DNA of 64,000 nt from Geodermatophilus amargosae (GCF_900116515.1 NZ_FPBA01000001.1:479772-543771); one strand, 5' to 3'; shown: positions 28,905 to 37,786, counted from the stretch's first letter. Translations and numbers: made by a program. Notes: generated by a model not told the origin, from the sequence alone.

Positions 28905-29333
28905 CTAGTCGAAGCTGCCGGAACCGCCCACGCGGTAGGGGTGGCGGTGCTCGGCGCGGGCCTCCCGCGTGCGCTCGGCGCGCTCCTCGCGCACCCGCGC
29001 CGCGGTGCCCGCGGGGTAACCGGCCTTGGCGACCCGGTGCTCGGTGGTCTCCACCATGAACGCCAGCGAGTACATGAGCCCCACCATCAGGCCCCCGAAC
29101 GCCGCGGTCAGCCGGTAGCCCATCCCCACGGGGACGGCGACCAGGCAGATCACGACCAGCGGGGAGAGCTGCACCAGCGACCGCACGACGTGCCGGCGCA
29201 CCCAGCCGGCCCGCGTGGTGTCCGACAGCACCCACGGCGCGAGGGCCCGGGGCAGCCCGCCGCCGAAGGCGTAGCGGAGCCACTGCAGGGGCGTGGGGCG
29301 GGACGTCGCGGGTGCGGCGTGCTGGGTGCGCAC
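28905..29333 (-). CDS. DUF5313-like membrane protein
   Basis: The 142 aa begin PTPLQWLRYAFGGGLPRALAPWVLSDTTRAGWVRRHVVRSL, then two transmembrane helices (about 62-82 and 86-108) and a conserved charged C-terminal part (TTEHRVAKAGYPAGTAARVREERAE). This arrangement matches DUF5313 proteins of mycobacteria and relatives. Both termini are probably cytoplasmic. GTG 29333 follows a TACCGT -10 box by 6 nt; longer in-frame extensions are antisense to other signals and not accepted. Function is unknown. Its stop lies 8 nt from that of the convergent kinase-like gene. Confidence 0.75.
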   Translation of the reverse strand: MRTQHAAPATSRPTPLQWLRYAFGGGLPRALAPWVLSDTTRAGWVRRHVVRSLVQLSPLVVICLVAVPVGMGYRLTAAFGGLMVGLMYSLAFMVETTEHRVAKAGYPAGTAARVREERAERTREARAEHRHPYRVGGSGSFD

Positions 29334-29339
29334 ACCTCG

Positions 29340-29345
29340 ACGGTA
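29340..29345 (-). promoter_or_regulatory. -10 box (TACCGT), leaderless DUF5313 gene
   Basis: TACCGT on the minus strand is followed by 6 nt and GTG 29333. Confidence 0.5.
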
Positions 29346-29452
29346 GGCCCCCGTGTCCAGTCCGGCGCCGGTCCCGGAAGACGGGGACGGAGCCGGTTGT
29401 CCGGGAGCGCCGGCGGGTGGAGACTCCAGCCGCCGAGAGAGGGAGGGCGTCC

Positions 29453-29881
29453 GTGCAGATCGCCCAGCTGCTCCGCCACAAGGGCCCCGACGTGGCCACC
29501 ATCGCGCCCGACCGATCGGTCCGTGACGCCCTGGCCGTGCTCGCCGAGCGCGGCGTCGGCGCACTGGTCGTCTCCGCGGGCGGCGATGCGGTCGACGGCA
29601 TCGTGTCCGAGCGCGACGTCGTCCGCGCCCTGCACGCGTCCGGGCCGGGCGTCCTCGACGGGCCGGTGTCGGCGCTGATGACCGTCGACGTGCGCACCTG
29701 CGTGCCCGGTGCCTCGGTGCACGACCTCGCCCGCACGATGACCGACCACCGCGTCCGGCACGTCCCCGTCGTCGAGGACGGCCGGCTGCTCGGGATCGTC
29801 TCGATCGGCGACGTCGTCAAGGCCCGCCTCGACGAGCTCGAGGAGGAGCGCGCGCACCTGGTGGACTACATCCAGGCCTGA
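29453..29881 (+). CDS. Two-CBS-domain protein
   Basis: The 142 aa consist of a pair of CBS domains (about 8-60 and 72-128), recognised by VATIAPDRSVRDALAVLAERGVGALVV, DGIVSERDVVRAL and the second-copy HRVRHVPVVEDGRLLGIVSIGDVVKARL. CBS pairs bind adenosine ligands (AMP, ATP, SAM) and regulate partners; stand-alone forms such as mycobacterial Hrp1 are stress-induced. The GTG start has GGGAGGG 5 nt upstream. No effector domain is fused and no obvious partner is adjacent, apart from divergent DUF5313. Confidence 0.88.
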   Translation: MQIAQLLRHKGPDVATIAPDRSVRDALAVLAERGVGALVVSAGGDAVDGIVSERDVVRALHASGPGVLDGPVSALMTVDVRTCVPGASVHDLARTMTDHRVRHVPVVEDGRLLGIVSIGDVVKARLDELEEERAHLVDYIQA

Positions 29882-29891
29882 GCCCCCGGCG

Positions 29892-29897
29892 TACGGT
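29892..29897 (+). promoter_or_regulatory. -10 box (TACGGT), leaderless rarD
   Basis: TACGGT, 7 nt, then GTG 29905. It lies just after the CBS-protein stop codon. Confidence 0.5.
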
Positions 29898-29904
29898 GCC
29901 CGCC

Positions 29905-30822
29905 GTGGACGAGCGGCGGCTGGGGACGGCGGCGGGGCTGTCCGCGTACGGCTTGTGGGGCGTCTTCCCGCTGTACTTCCCGCTGCTCGAGCCGGCCGGC
30001 GGCGTGGAGATCGTCGCCCACCGCATCGTGTGGTCGCTGCTGTTCGTGGCGCTGCTGCTGACCGTGCTGCGGAGGTGGCCGCTCGTGCGTGCGGCGGTCA
30101 CCGACCGGCGCACCCTGCTCGTCCTCGCCGGCGCCTCGGTGCTCATCGCCGCCAACTGGCTGGTGTTCGTCTACGGCGTCAACTCCGGCCACGTCGTGGA
30201 GACCTCGCTCGGGTACTTCATCAACCCGCTGGTCAGCGTGCTGCTCGGCGTCGTCGTCTTCGCCGAGCGGCTGCGGCCGCTGCAGTGGGCCGCCGTCGGG
30301 CTGGCCGCCGTGGCGGTCGTCGTCCTGACCGTCGACCACGGCCGGCCCCCGTGGATCGCCCTGGCCCTGGCCGCCACCTTCGGCAGCTACGGCCTGCTCA
30401 AGAAGCTCGTGCGGGTGGAGGCGGCGCCGGGGCTGTTCGTGGAGACGGCGGTGGCCTTCCTCCCCGCCCTGGTGCTCCTCGGCGTGCTGCAGGCCACCGG
30501 GCGGGGGACCGCGGGCTCGGCCGGCACCGGCCACCTGCTGCTGCTCGTGGCCTCGGGCATCGCCACCGCGGTGCCGCTGCTGCTGTTCGCCGCGGCCGCC
30601 CGGCGGATCCCGCTGTCGACCGTCGGCCTGCTGCAGTACGTCACCCCGCTCATGCAGCTGGCGCTGGGCGTCTTCGTGTTCCACGAGCCGATGCCGCCGG
30701 CGCGGTTGGTGGGCTTCGCCATCGTGTGGGCGGCCCTGGCGGTCTTCACCGTGGACGGCCTGCGGGCGGCGCGCGCCGCGCACCGGCGGGCGGGAGCCGA
30801 GCAGGTGCCGGCCGCGGTCTGA
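29905..30822 (+). CDS. rarD: RarD-type EamA permease
   Basis: Ten-helix drug/metabolite transporter of 305 aa made of two EamA repeats. RarD-specific stretches are GLSAYGLWGVFPLYFPLL at the N-terminus, VEIVAHRIVWSLLFVALLL near 33, NWLVFVYGVNSGHVVETSLGYFINPLVSVLLGV near 93 and LQYVTPLMQLALGVFVFHE near 245. RarD was named for chloramphenicol sensitivity in Pseudomonas, but the transported substrate is not established. GTG 29905 lies 7 nt after TACGGT. Confidence 0.9.
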   Translation: MDERRLGTAAGLSAYGLWGVFPLYFPLLEPAGGVEIVAHRIVWSLLFVALLLTVLRRWPLVRAAVTDRRTLLVLAGASVLIAANWLVFVYGVNSGHVVETSLGYFINPLVSVLLGVVVFAERLRPLQWAAVGLAAVAVVVLTVDHGRPPWIALALAATFGSYGLLKKLVRVEAAPGLFVETAVAFLPALVLLGVLQATGRGTAGSAGTGHLLLLVASGIATAVPLLLFAAAARRIPLSTVGLLQYVTPLMQLALGVFVFHEPMPPARLVGFAIVWAALAVFTVDGLRAARAAHRRAGAEQVPAAV

Positions 30823-30863
30823 TCCGCCCGCGCGTTCGGGCTGTGTCTGTCACCCCCTGGGCC

Positions 30864-30869
30864 TACCGT
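30864..30869 (+). promoter_or_regulatory. -10 box (TACCGT) of the DUF3263 gene
   Basis: TACCGT lies 39 nt before ATG 30909, predicting a leader of about 33 nt. No clear -35 was seen. Confidence 0.4.
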
Positions 30870-30908
30870 TCTGGGTGACGGCTTCCCCCCGATCGAACGG
30901 ACACGACC

Positions 30909-31241
30909 ATGACCCCCGACCCTGCTCCCGCGGTCTCCCCGCCCGGGGGCACGGCGTCCGGTGAGGGCCCCGCGCAGCCCGCGGGCCTGACCCGGCGCGA
31001 GCACGAGATGCTGGCCTTCGAGCGGCAGTGGTGGCGCCACGCCGGTGCCAAGGAGACGGCCATCCGCGAGCAGTTCGGCGTCCCGCCGACCCGCTACTAC
31101 CAGGTGCTGAACGCGCTGGTGGACCGCCCGGCAGCACTCGCCGCAGACCCCCTGCTGGTCCGCCGTCTGCGCCGCCTGCGCAGCGCCCGGCGCCAGCGCC
31201 GTTCGCCTCACCTGCTGGGCAAGGGCTCCTCCGCCCTCTAG
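30909..31241 (+). CDS. DUF3263 protein
   Basis: Small basic protein of 110 aa. A Pro-rich N-terminus of about 25 aa is followed by the DUF3263 core LTRREHEMLAFERQWWRHAGAKETAIREQFGVPPTRYYQVLNALVDRP, which has a helix-turn-helix look, and an Arg-rich C-terminus (RRLRRLRSARRQRR). DNA binding is plausible but untested. The same DUF3263 then LytR_C pair occurs in mycobacteria (Rv0430-Rv0431), in the region of groEL2 (Rv0440), as here. Its stop codon overlaps the -10 box of the next gene. Confidence 0.85.
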   Translation: MTPDPAPAVSPPGGTASGEGPAQPAGLTRREHEMLAFERQWWRHAGAKETAIREQFGVPPTRYYQVLNALVDRPAALAADPLLVRRLRRLRSARRQRRSPHLLGKGSSAL

Positions 31242-31244
31242 ATT
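31239..31244 (+). promoter_or_regulatory. -10 box (TAGATT), leaderless LytR_C gene
   Basis: TAGATT includes the stop codon TAG of the preceding gene and is followed by 8 nt and GTG 31253. Confidence 0.45.
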
Positions 31245-31252
31245 TGGTCACC

Positions 31253-33049
31253 GTGGGCAGGCATGCGGCGCCAGGTGGTGACCAACCGGACCGGCCGTCA
31301 GCCCCGGTGGGCGGCGGTCGACGCCGGACCGACCAGCCCGCTGCCGCCCCCGCGCCCGACCTCCCGACGGCGCCGCACCCGGGCGCCGGCGCCACTGTCA
31401 CGCCTGCGCCGACCCCTCCGCCGACGCCTGCGCCCGAACTGAGCGACCACCCCACGACGCCCGGCCGCAGCCGCGCCGACCGCCGGCGGGACGCCCTGAA
31501 CGGCGACGACACGGGCCGGCGACGCCTGGTCACCGGCCGGCCCGTCAGCGCGGCGGCGCCCGCCCGCCCGGCTGCGCGGTCGCGTGCCCCGCAACCCGAG
31601 GCGCCGGCCGCCCGGTCGCGGCCCGCGGAGCCCGCCCCGGCGAGCCGCCCGCGGGTCCCCTCGCCGGTGCCGGCCGGTGGCGCCACGCGGCAGGCTCCCG
31701 CGCCGCCGCGTCGCGTCTCCCTCCCCGCCTCCCCACCGCAGGTGGCCCAGCCGGCACCGCAGCCACTGCCCGTGCAGCCACCGCCCGTGCAGCCACCGCC
31801 CGTGCAGCCGTCGTTCGTCCGGCCGCCGGCCGTCCGGGCTCCCGCGGGGCGGCGTCCGGTGGCCCAGCCGCAGGTCCGACGTCCCGCCGCCGAGCCGCCG
31901 ACCGCCCAGTCGCCGGTCGTCGCGCGGCCCGCAGCGCAGCCGCCGGCCCGACCCGCCGCCCCCGAGACGACGGTCGCGCCGTTCCAGGCGGTCCCGACGC
32001 CCCTGGCCGACGCCGCCGAGCCGGCCTCCCCGCCGCTGGACCCGTGGGACCAGCCGGCCCGCCCGCCGGCCCGCGGCCGGACGACGGCGCCGAAGGCCGC
32101 ACCGGACGCTCCCGCGTCGCCGGTCACCCCCACGCACCCGGAGGCCGACGGCGCGGACGGCTACCGCGACTGGACCCGCCCCTCCGGCGCCGGCACCGCC
32201 ACACCGGCGGCCCCGCCCACCGAGGCGATCCCCGACCGCGAGGTGGTCCGCGAGAGGGAGCCGGCCCGCGCCCCCGTCGCACCGCCCACCGAGGCGATCC
32301 CCGACCGCGAGGTGGCCGCGCGACGCGGGACACGCGACGAGCGGGACGCCGAGCCCGAGACCGGGCACGACACCGGTTCCACCGGGGTCGTGGGCAACCG
32401 GGCCGCGATGCGCGCCGAGCGCGCGGCGCGCGAGGCCGAGCGCCAGGCGATGGAGGTCGAGCGCCGCAAGGCCGCGCGCCGGGCCGGGGTCTCCCGCGCC
32501 GCGCTCCGTGCGGCCGAGGGCGACGACGCCCCCCCGCGCCGCCGCCGCGGGCTGGCGATGCTCGCCGTCGTCGTGATCGCGCTGGTCGTGCTGGGCGTCT
32601 ACAGCTTCACCTCCCCGGCGGCGCAGGAGGCCGGGTCGACGCAGGACCCGACCCCGCAGACGTCGGCGCCGGCCTCGGTGGCCCCCTCGACCGGTCCGCT
32701 GCCCCCGCTGTCGGCCGAGCCGCTGCCCCCGGTCGAGGAGGCGTCCGGCACCCCGGTCCGCGTGCCGGTGACCGTGCTCAACGCCACGGGCACCAGCGGG
32801 CTGGCCGCCGAGGTGGCCGCCGCCTTCGACGCCGAGGGCTGGACCTCGGCCGGCATCGGGACCTACGACGGCGGCGACGTCGCGGCGACGACCGTCTACT
32901 TCGACCCGGGCGACGAGGCCCAGCGGCTGTCGGCCCTGCAGCTCATGGACGTCTTCCCGAGCATCACCACCGGCCCGGCGGCCCGCTTCTTCGACGTGCC
33001 GGACGTGGCCGACCCCGGCCTGGTCGTCGTCGTCACCGGCGAGCTGTAG
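31253..33049 (+). CDS. LytR_C domain membrane protein with long Pro-rich cytoplasmic region
   Basis: The 598 aa comprise a disordered Pro/Ala/Arg-rich cytoplasmic region (about 1-425), one transmembrane helix (about 428-450, LAMLAVVVIALVVLGVY), a Ser/Pro linker and a C-terminal LytR_C domain (about 505-598, VTVLNATGTSGLAAEVAAAFDAEGWTSAGIG). Repeats in the disordered part include QPPPVQP (three copies near 31765) and PPTEAIPDREV (two copies near 32215 and 32283). The mycobacterial equivalent Rv0431 (VirR) affects envelope integrity and vesicle release and is much shorter. GTG 31253 is supported by TAGATT. A coiled Arg/Glu helix (RAMRAERAAREAERQAMEVERRK type) precedes the membrane. Confidence 0.82.
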   Translation: MGRHAAPGGDQPDRPSAPVGGGRRRTDQPAAAPAPDLPTAPHPGAGATVTPAPTPPPTPAPELSDHPTTPGRSRADRRRDALNGDDTGRRRLVTGRPVSAAAPARPAARSRAPQPEAPAARSRPAEPAPASRPRVPSPVPAGGATRQAPAPPRRVSLPASPPQVAQPAPQPLPVQPPPVQPPPVQPSFVRPPAVRAPAGRRPVAQPQVRRPAAEPPTAQSPVVARPAAQPPARPAAPETTVAPFQAVPTPLADAAEPASPPLDPWDQPARPPARGRTTAPKAAPDAPASPVTPTHPEADGADGYRDWTRPSGAGTATPAAPPTEAIPDREVVREREPARAPVAPPTEAIPDREVAARRGTRDERDAEPETGHDTGSTGVVGNRAAMRAERAAREAERQAMEVERRKAARRAGVSRAALRAAEGDDAPPRRRRGLAMLAVVVIALVVLGVYSFTSPAAQEAGSTQDPTPQTSAPASVAPSTGPLPPLSAEPLPPVEEASGTPVRVPVTVLNATGTSGLAAEVAAAFDAEGWTSAGIGTYDGGDVAATTVYFDPGDEAQRLSALQLMDVFPSITTGPAARFFDVPDVADPGLVVVVTGEL

Positions 33050-33147
33050 CCCTTCCTCCCGCCGCCGGCGCCACGCCGACGGGACCGTCCCGGAACACCT
33101 GCGCGACACCGTCCGTTGGCCGCAGCGTGCGTCCCGTCCGCGGGCCC

Positions 33148-36084
33148 GTGACACCTCGCCCGCGCTCCGGCGCCCGCGCGGCGCTCGGCGCCCTGCTCGC
33201 CCTCCTGTTCACCGGCACGCTCGTCGGTGCCTCTCCGGCGACGGCTGCCGCGGCCGAGGACGTGGCGACCGAGGAGGCCCGGGTCCCCTCCGGCTCCGGT
33301 GGCGACGCCGTCGAGCTCGACACCACGCTCTACCGGCCGGCCTCGGCCACGGCCGACGCCCCTGCGCCGGCGGTGGTGCTCGCGCACGGCTTCGGCGGCA
33401 GCAAGCAGTCGGTCGCCGACGACGCCCGTGACCTGGCCGACCGCGGCTACGTCGTCCTCACGTACTCCGCGCGCGGCTTCGGGGCGAGCACCGGCCAGAT
33501 CGGCCTGGACGACCCGCGCTACGAGGTGGCCGACCTCTCTACGCTGCTCGACCTGCTGGCCGAGCGCGACGACGTCCTCCTCGACGGCGACGGCGACCCG
33601 CGGGTGGGCGTGGCCGGCGCCTCGTACGGCGGGGCGCTCTCGCTGCTGGCCGCGGCCTACGACGACCGGGTCGACGCGATCGCGCCGCAGATCACCTGGA
33701 ACTCCCTGACCGCCGCGCTCTTCCCCTCCCAGTCCGGCACCCCCGACGACGCCACACCCGCCGCCACGGCGCAGGCCACCGACAGCGGCGTCTACAAGCG
33801 GCTGTGGGCCGGGCTGTTCTTCGGCGTCGGCTCGGTCCCCACCGGCGGCCTGCTCGACGCGCTCGGCGGCGGGGGAGCGGCCGAGGCGGAGGACGGCGAG
33901 GACTCCGGCAGCGACTCCGGCTCCGGCGGCGCGGCCCCGGCGTCCGGCAACGCCGCGCCGACCCTCCCGTTCGACCCGGCGTCGGTGGACCCCGCCGTGG
34001 TGGAGCAGGCGCTGACCTGCGGCCGGTTCCGCGCCGACATCTGTGCCGCCTACCAGTCCGCCGCGGCCTCCGGCACGCTCACGCCCGAGGTGGCCGCGGT
34101 GCTCGACCGCAGCAGCCCCGCCGCCGTCCTCGACCGGATCACCGCCCCGACCCTGCTGGTCCAGGGCACCGAGGACTCGCTGTTCGGCCTCGGCCAGGCC
34201 GACGCCAACGCCCGCGGCATCGCCGCGAACGGCACCGACGTCAAGGTGCTCTGGTACGCGGGCGGGCACGACTCCCAGGCCTCCGAGTGGGAGACCGCCG
34301 ACCTGCGCGACGCGGTCGCCGGCTGGTTCGACTGGCACCTGCGCGACGAGGGCGACCCCGCCCGCGGCGAGGACCCCGGCACCGGGTTCGAGTACCCGGC
34401 GCCCACCGGCCTGGGCAGCGGGCTCGGCAGTGTGCAGGGCGGCACCCAGAGCGTGCTCGCCGACGCCTACCCCGGTCTCGACGGCGACCGGCCGGTCCAG
34501 CGGGAGAGCATGGCCCTCGCCGGCCCGACCCAGCCGGTGGTCACCCCCGCCGGCGGCACTCCGGCCGCCATCACCACGGTCCCGGGCCTGGGCGCGCTGG
34601 CCTCGGCGCTCGGCGGGACCACGGTGGAGATCCCCGGCCAGTTCGCCGCGTTCACCAGCGAGCCGCTCGACGCGGCCGTCGAGGTGGTCGGCGCACCGAC
34701 CGTCGGGCTCGCCGTCGCCTCGCCCTCGGGCAGCGCCACGCTGTTCGCCAAGTTGTACGACGTCGGCCCCGACGGCGCGCAGACGCTGCCCGGCGGCCTG
34801 GTCGCCCCGCTGGCGCTGACCGGCCTGTCGGCGGACCCGGCCGCGCCGACCGAGGTCGCGGTCACGCTGCCGGCGATCGTGCACCGGTTCGAGGCCGGGC
34901 ACACGATGCGCGTCGTCGTCTCCTCGACCGACCAGGCCTTCGCGCTGCCGGCCGAGGCCACCGTCTACTCCGTCGCCCTCGCCGGGGCCGGCAACGGCGG
35001 CACCGCGCTGGCGGTGCCCACCGTCGAGGGGCAGACCCAGGCCACCGGCGGCACCTCCCGCTGGTGGTGGCTGCTCGGTGCCCTCGTCGTGCTCGGCCTG
35101 CTGGGCCGGCTCGCGGCGGTCCTCTGGGGCCGCCGCGCACGCCGGGTCACCTCGGCCGTCGAGCCCGACGGCGAGGACGTCCCGCTGCGCTTCGAGGGCA
35201 TCACCAAGGCCTACAAGGACGGCTTCGTCGCCGTCCGCGACCTGTCCTTCGAGGTCCGCCGCGGCCAGGTGCTCGGCCTGCTCGGCCCCAACGGCGCGGG
35301 CAAGACGACCTCGCTGCGGATGCTCATGGGCCTCATCAAGCCGAACTCGGGGCGGATCACCGTGTTCGGCCACGAGGTCCGGCCCGGCGCGCCGGTGCTC
35401 TCCCGGCTGGGCTCGTTCGTCGAGGGCACCGGCCTGCAGCCGCACCTGTCCGGCCGCGACAACCTGCGCCTGTACTGGGCCGCCACCGGCCGCCCGGCCG
35501 AGGACGCGCACATGGAGGAGGCGATCGAGGTCGCCGGCCTCGGTGCCGCCCTCGACCGCCCGGTGCGCCGCTACAGCCAGGGCATGCGCCAGCGGGTGGC
35601 GATCGCCCAGGCCATGCTCGGGCTGCCCGACCTGCTGGTCCTCGACGAGCCGACCAACGGGCTGGACCCGCCGCAGATCCACGCCATGCGCGAGGTGCTG
35701 CGCTCCTACGCCGCCACCGGCCGCACGGTGATCGTCTCCAGCCACCTGCTCAGCGAGATCGAGCAGACCTGCACCCACGTCGTCGTCATGGCGCGGGGCC
35801 AGAAGATCGCGCAGGGGACGGTCGACGAGATCGTGGGTGCCGGCGGTGCGGTCCTGGTGGGCCTGGCCGACGACGCCGAGACCGACCGCGCGGCCGCCGT
35901 GCTGACCGGGCTGCCGGGCGTCACCGTCGAGCACACCGACGACGGCCTGGTCGCCGACCTCGGTCCGCGGACCTCGCGGGCCACGGCGCTGCAGGCGCTG
36001 GTGACCGCCGGGGTCGCCGTCGACCAGTTCACACCGCGCCGCCGCCTGGAGGACGCGTTCCTGGCCTTGGTGGGGGAGTCGTGA
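33148..36084 (+). CDS. Fusion of secreted alpha/beta hydrolase (X-Pro peptidase-like) and ABC transporter ATPase
   Basis: One 978-aa chain. Residues 1-38 form a signal-like segment (GARAALGALLALLFTGTLVG). An S15/CocE-type alpha/beta hydrolase follows with nucleophile Ser in GASYGG near 159, Asp in QGTEDS near 341 and His in GGHDS near 373. A beta-rich PepX_C-like domain spans about 450-630. One transmembrane helix (about 638-665, WWWLLGALVVLGLLGRLAAVLWG) leads to a full ABC ATPase: Walker A GPNGAGKTT near 713, signature YSQGMRQR near 808, Walker B LLVLDEPTNGLDP near 831 and H-loop SSHLL near 863. The hydrolase is predicted outside, the ATPase inside. The stop overlaps the permease GTG. No ribosome site is visible; GTG 33127 is an alternative start. 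Confidence 0.85.
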   Translation: MTPRPRSGARAALGALLALLFTGTLVGASPATAAAAEDVATEEARVPSGSGGDAVELDTTLYRPASATADAPAPAVVLAHGFGGSKQSVADDARDLADRGYVVLTYSARGFGASTGQIGLDDPRYEVADLSTLLDLLAERDDVLLDGDGDPRVGVAGASYGGALSLLAAAYDDRVDAIAPQITWNSLTAALFPSQSGTPDDATPAATAQATDSGVYKRLWAGLFFGVGSVPTGGLLDALGGGGAAEAEDGEDSGSDSGSGGAAPASGNAAPTLPFDPASVDPAVVEQALTCGRFRADICAAYQSAAASGTLTPEVAAVLDRSSPAAVLDRITAPTLLVQGTEDSLFGLGQADANARGIAANGTDVKVLWYAGGHDSQASEWETADLRDAVAGWFDWHLRDEGDPARGEDPGTGFEYPAPTGLGSGLGSVQGGTQSVLADAYPGLDGDRPVQRESMALAGPTQPVVTPAGGTPAAITTVPGLGALASALGGTTVEIPGQFAAFTSEPLDAAVEVVGAPTVGLAVASPSGSATLFAKLYDVGPDGAQTLPGGLVAPLALTGLSADPAAPTEVAVTLPAIVHRFEAGHTMRVVVSSTDQAFALPAEATVYSVALAGAGNGGTALAVPTVEGQTQATGGTSRWWWLLGALVVLGLLGRLAAVLWGRRARRVTSAVEPDGEDVPLRFEGITKAYKDGFVAVRDLSFEVRRGQVLGLLGPNGAGKTTSLRMLMGLIKPNSGRITVFGHEVRPGAPVLSRLGSFVEGTGLQPHLSGRDNLRLYWAATGRPAEDAHMEEAIEVAGLGAALDRPVRRYSQGMRQRVAIAQAMLGLPDLLVLDEPTNGLDPPQIHAMREVLRSYAATGRTVIVSSHLLSEIEQTCTHVVVMARGQKIAQGTVDEIVGAGGAVLVGLADDAETDRAAAVLTGLPGVTVEHTDDGLVADLGPRTSRATALQALVTAGVAVDQFTPRRRLEDAFLALVGES

Positions 36085-36956
36085 CCGCAACCGAACCGCA
36101 CGTCCAGCCGACCGGCGCCGTCGCCGGCTACCGGCCCGAGCGCACGCTGCGGCTGTCGGTGGAGCTGCGCCGGCAGTTCAAGCGGCGCCGCACGATCGGC
36201 GTCTACGTGGCGATGGCGGCGCTACCGCTGGTCCTCATCGCCGCGCTGCGGCTCGGCGCCAGCGAGGAGGCGCAGACCAACGGCCGGATCAACCTGGTCG
36301 ACGTCGCCACCTCCAGCGGGCTGAACTTCACCCTGTTCGTCCTCTTCGCGACGACGACGTTCTTCCTCGTCGTGGTCTACGCGCTGTTCTTCGGTGACAC
36401 GGTGGCCAGCGAGGCGGCGTGGGGGTCGCTGCGCTACACGCTGGCCACGCCGGTGCCCCGGATGCGGCTGCTCCGGCAGAAGTGGGCCGCGGCACTGGTC
36501 CAGTCGGTCGGCGCGCTGCTCACCCTCGCCGCCGTGGCGGTGGTCGCCGGCGGCATCGCCTTCGGCTTCGACGACATCCAGACGCCGATCGGGGTCACGC
36601 TCTCGCAGGGCGAGGGACTGCTGCGGCTGGCCGGGATGCTCGGCTACCTCGCCGTCCACCTGCTCGTCGTGGGCACGCTGGCGTTCTGGCTGTCCACGAT
36701 CACCGACGCGCCGCTGGCCGCCGTCGGCGGGGCGGTTTTCTCGATGGTCGTCTTCGCGATCCTCGACCAGGTCGAGCAGCTGGGGTCCCTGCGCGACTGG
36801 TTCCCCACCGCCGAGGAGTTCGCCTGGACCGACCTGCTGCAGACGCCGGTCGACTCCTCCGACCTGTTCCGCGGCGTCGTCCAGTCGCTGGTCTACGCCG
36901 CCGTCTTCACCGCGCTGGGCTTCCGGCACTTCGCCCGCCGCGACGTCACCAGTTAG
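36081..36956 (+). CDS. ABC-2 type transporter permease
   Basis: The 291 aa contain six predicted transmembrane helices; the amphipathic N-terminal region LSVELRRQFKRRRTIGVYVAMAALPLVLIAAL and ALFFGDTVASEAAWGSLRYTLATPVPRMRLLRQKW are typical of ABC-2 permeases. GTG 36081 overlaps the stop of the hydrolase-ATPase fusion (GTGA), so the two are co-translated and form one transporter. Between helices 1 and 2 there is an exported loop of about 20 aa; a larger one near 220-255 (DQVEQLGSLRDWFPTAEEFAWTDLL type) may face outside. The substrate is unknown. The 3' end overlaps a convergent HAD gene by 4 nt. Confidence 0.9.
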   Translation: MTATEPHVQPTGAVAGYRPERTLRLSVELRRQFKRRRTIGVYVAMAALPLVLIAALRLGASEEAQTNGRINLVDVATSSGLNFTLFVLFATTTFFLVVVYALFFGDTVASEAAWGSLRYTLATPVPRMRLLRQKWAAALVQSVGALLTLAAVAVVAGGIAFGFDDIQTPIGVTLSQGEGLLRLAGMLGYLAVHLLVVGTLAFWLSTITDAPLAAVGGAVFSMVVFAILDQVEQLGSLRDWFPTAEEFAWTDLLQTPVDSSDLFRGVVQSLVYAAVFTALGFRHFARRDVTS

Positions 36957-37786
36957 AGGCTGGCGCGCACCGCCTGGGCCCAGCCGACGCCCATCGGCTC
37001 GTCGGTCACCGACACGTTAGGGACGGCGGCCAGCAGCCCGGCCATGCCGTCGACCCCGGCGCCGTTGGCGGTGATCCACAGCCGGCCGACGGCGGGCGCC
37101 ATCTCCAGGTCGCTGGCGCTGTCGCCGATCGCGACGGCGTCGGCGGGGTCGACCCCGCGCCGCTCGAGGTCCCAGGCGATCGCCGCGCCCTTGGTGATGC
37201 CGCGCGGCATGAGGTGGTAGACCCGCGCCAGCTGGCCCTCGGGCGCCAGGTCCAGCCGCGCCGACGCGGGGATGGCGCCGTTGTCCTTGAGCGTCAGCCA
37301 GCCCAGGTCGCGCTCGGCCAGCCACGCGTCGACGGCGAGCGGGTCGACGAACCCGCGCAGCAGCGCGTCGCCGGAGTGGGTGGTGTGCCAGGGCGCGTGC
37401 CACTCCAGCCGGCCGGGGTGGGCGGCGGTCAGCGCCTCGACGACGCCGAGCTCGGCCATCACGTCCATCGGCGTGCGCCCGGCGTACTCCCCGGGCAGGT
37501 CGCCGGTCAGCCCGTGCCGCGCGCGGCCGCCCTTCCACGTCACCAGCGACCCCAGCTCGGCGATCGCGCCGTCGGCGGCGAAGATCCGCCCCGCCTCGGT
37601 GACCTGGTCGACCGTGCGGCCGCTGACGATCACCAGCGCGACGCCGGCGGTGTGCAGCTCGAGCAGGGCCGCGGCGGGCTCGGCGGTCGGGGAGCCGTCG
37701 GCGGTGTGCCAGAACGACCCCCGCGGGCCGACCATCGTGCCGTCGAGGTCGGTGTAGACGATGCGTGCTGCCACGGGCGTCAGCAT
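36953..37786 (-). CDS. HAD-superfamily (Cof-type) phosphatase
   Basis: The 277 aa carry all four HAD motifs: motif I VYTDLDGTM (about 10-18), motif II VIVSGRT near 53, the lysine in GITKGAAIAW near 197 and motif IV AIGDSASDLEMAP near 215. A C2-type cap sits between motifs II and III, placing it near Cof/mannosyl-3-phosphoglycerate phosphatase proteins. The physiological substrate is not evident. ATG 37786 lacks a ribosome site; GTG at about 37771 is an alternative. It is divergent from the riboswitch-controlled thrC. Confidence 0.88.
   Translation of the reverse strand: MLTPVAARIVYTDLDGTMVGPRGSFWHTADGSPTAEPAAALLELHTAGVALVIVSGRTVDQVTEAGRIFAADGAIAELGSLVTWKGGRARHGLTGDLPGEYAGRTPMDVMAELGVVEALTAAHPGRLEWHAPWHTTHSGDALLRGFVDPLAVDAWLAERDLGWLTLKDNGAIPASARLDLAPEGQLARVYHLMPRGITKGAAIAWDLERRGVDPADAVAIGDSASDLEMAPAVGRLWITANGAGVDGMAGLLAAVPNVSVTDEPMGVGWAQAVRASL

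Noticed and set aside
31765..31810. Three near-identical 15-nt units (CCACCGCCCGTGCAG)
   Set aside because: In-frame coding repeat (QPPPV) of the LytR_C protein, not a regulatory array.
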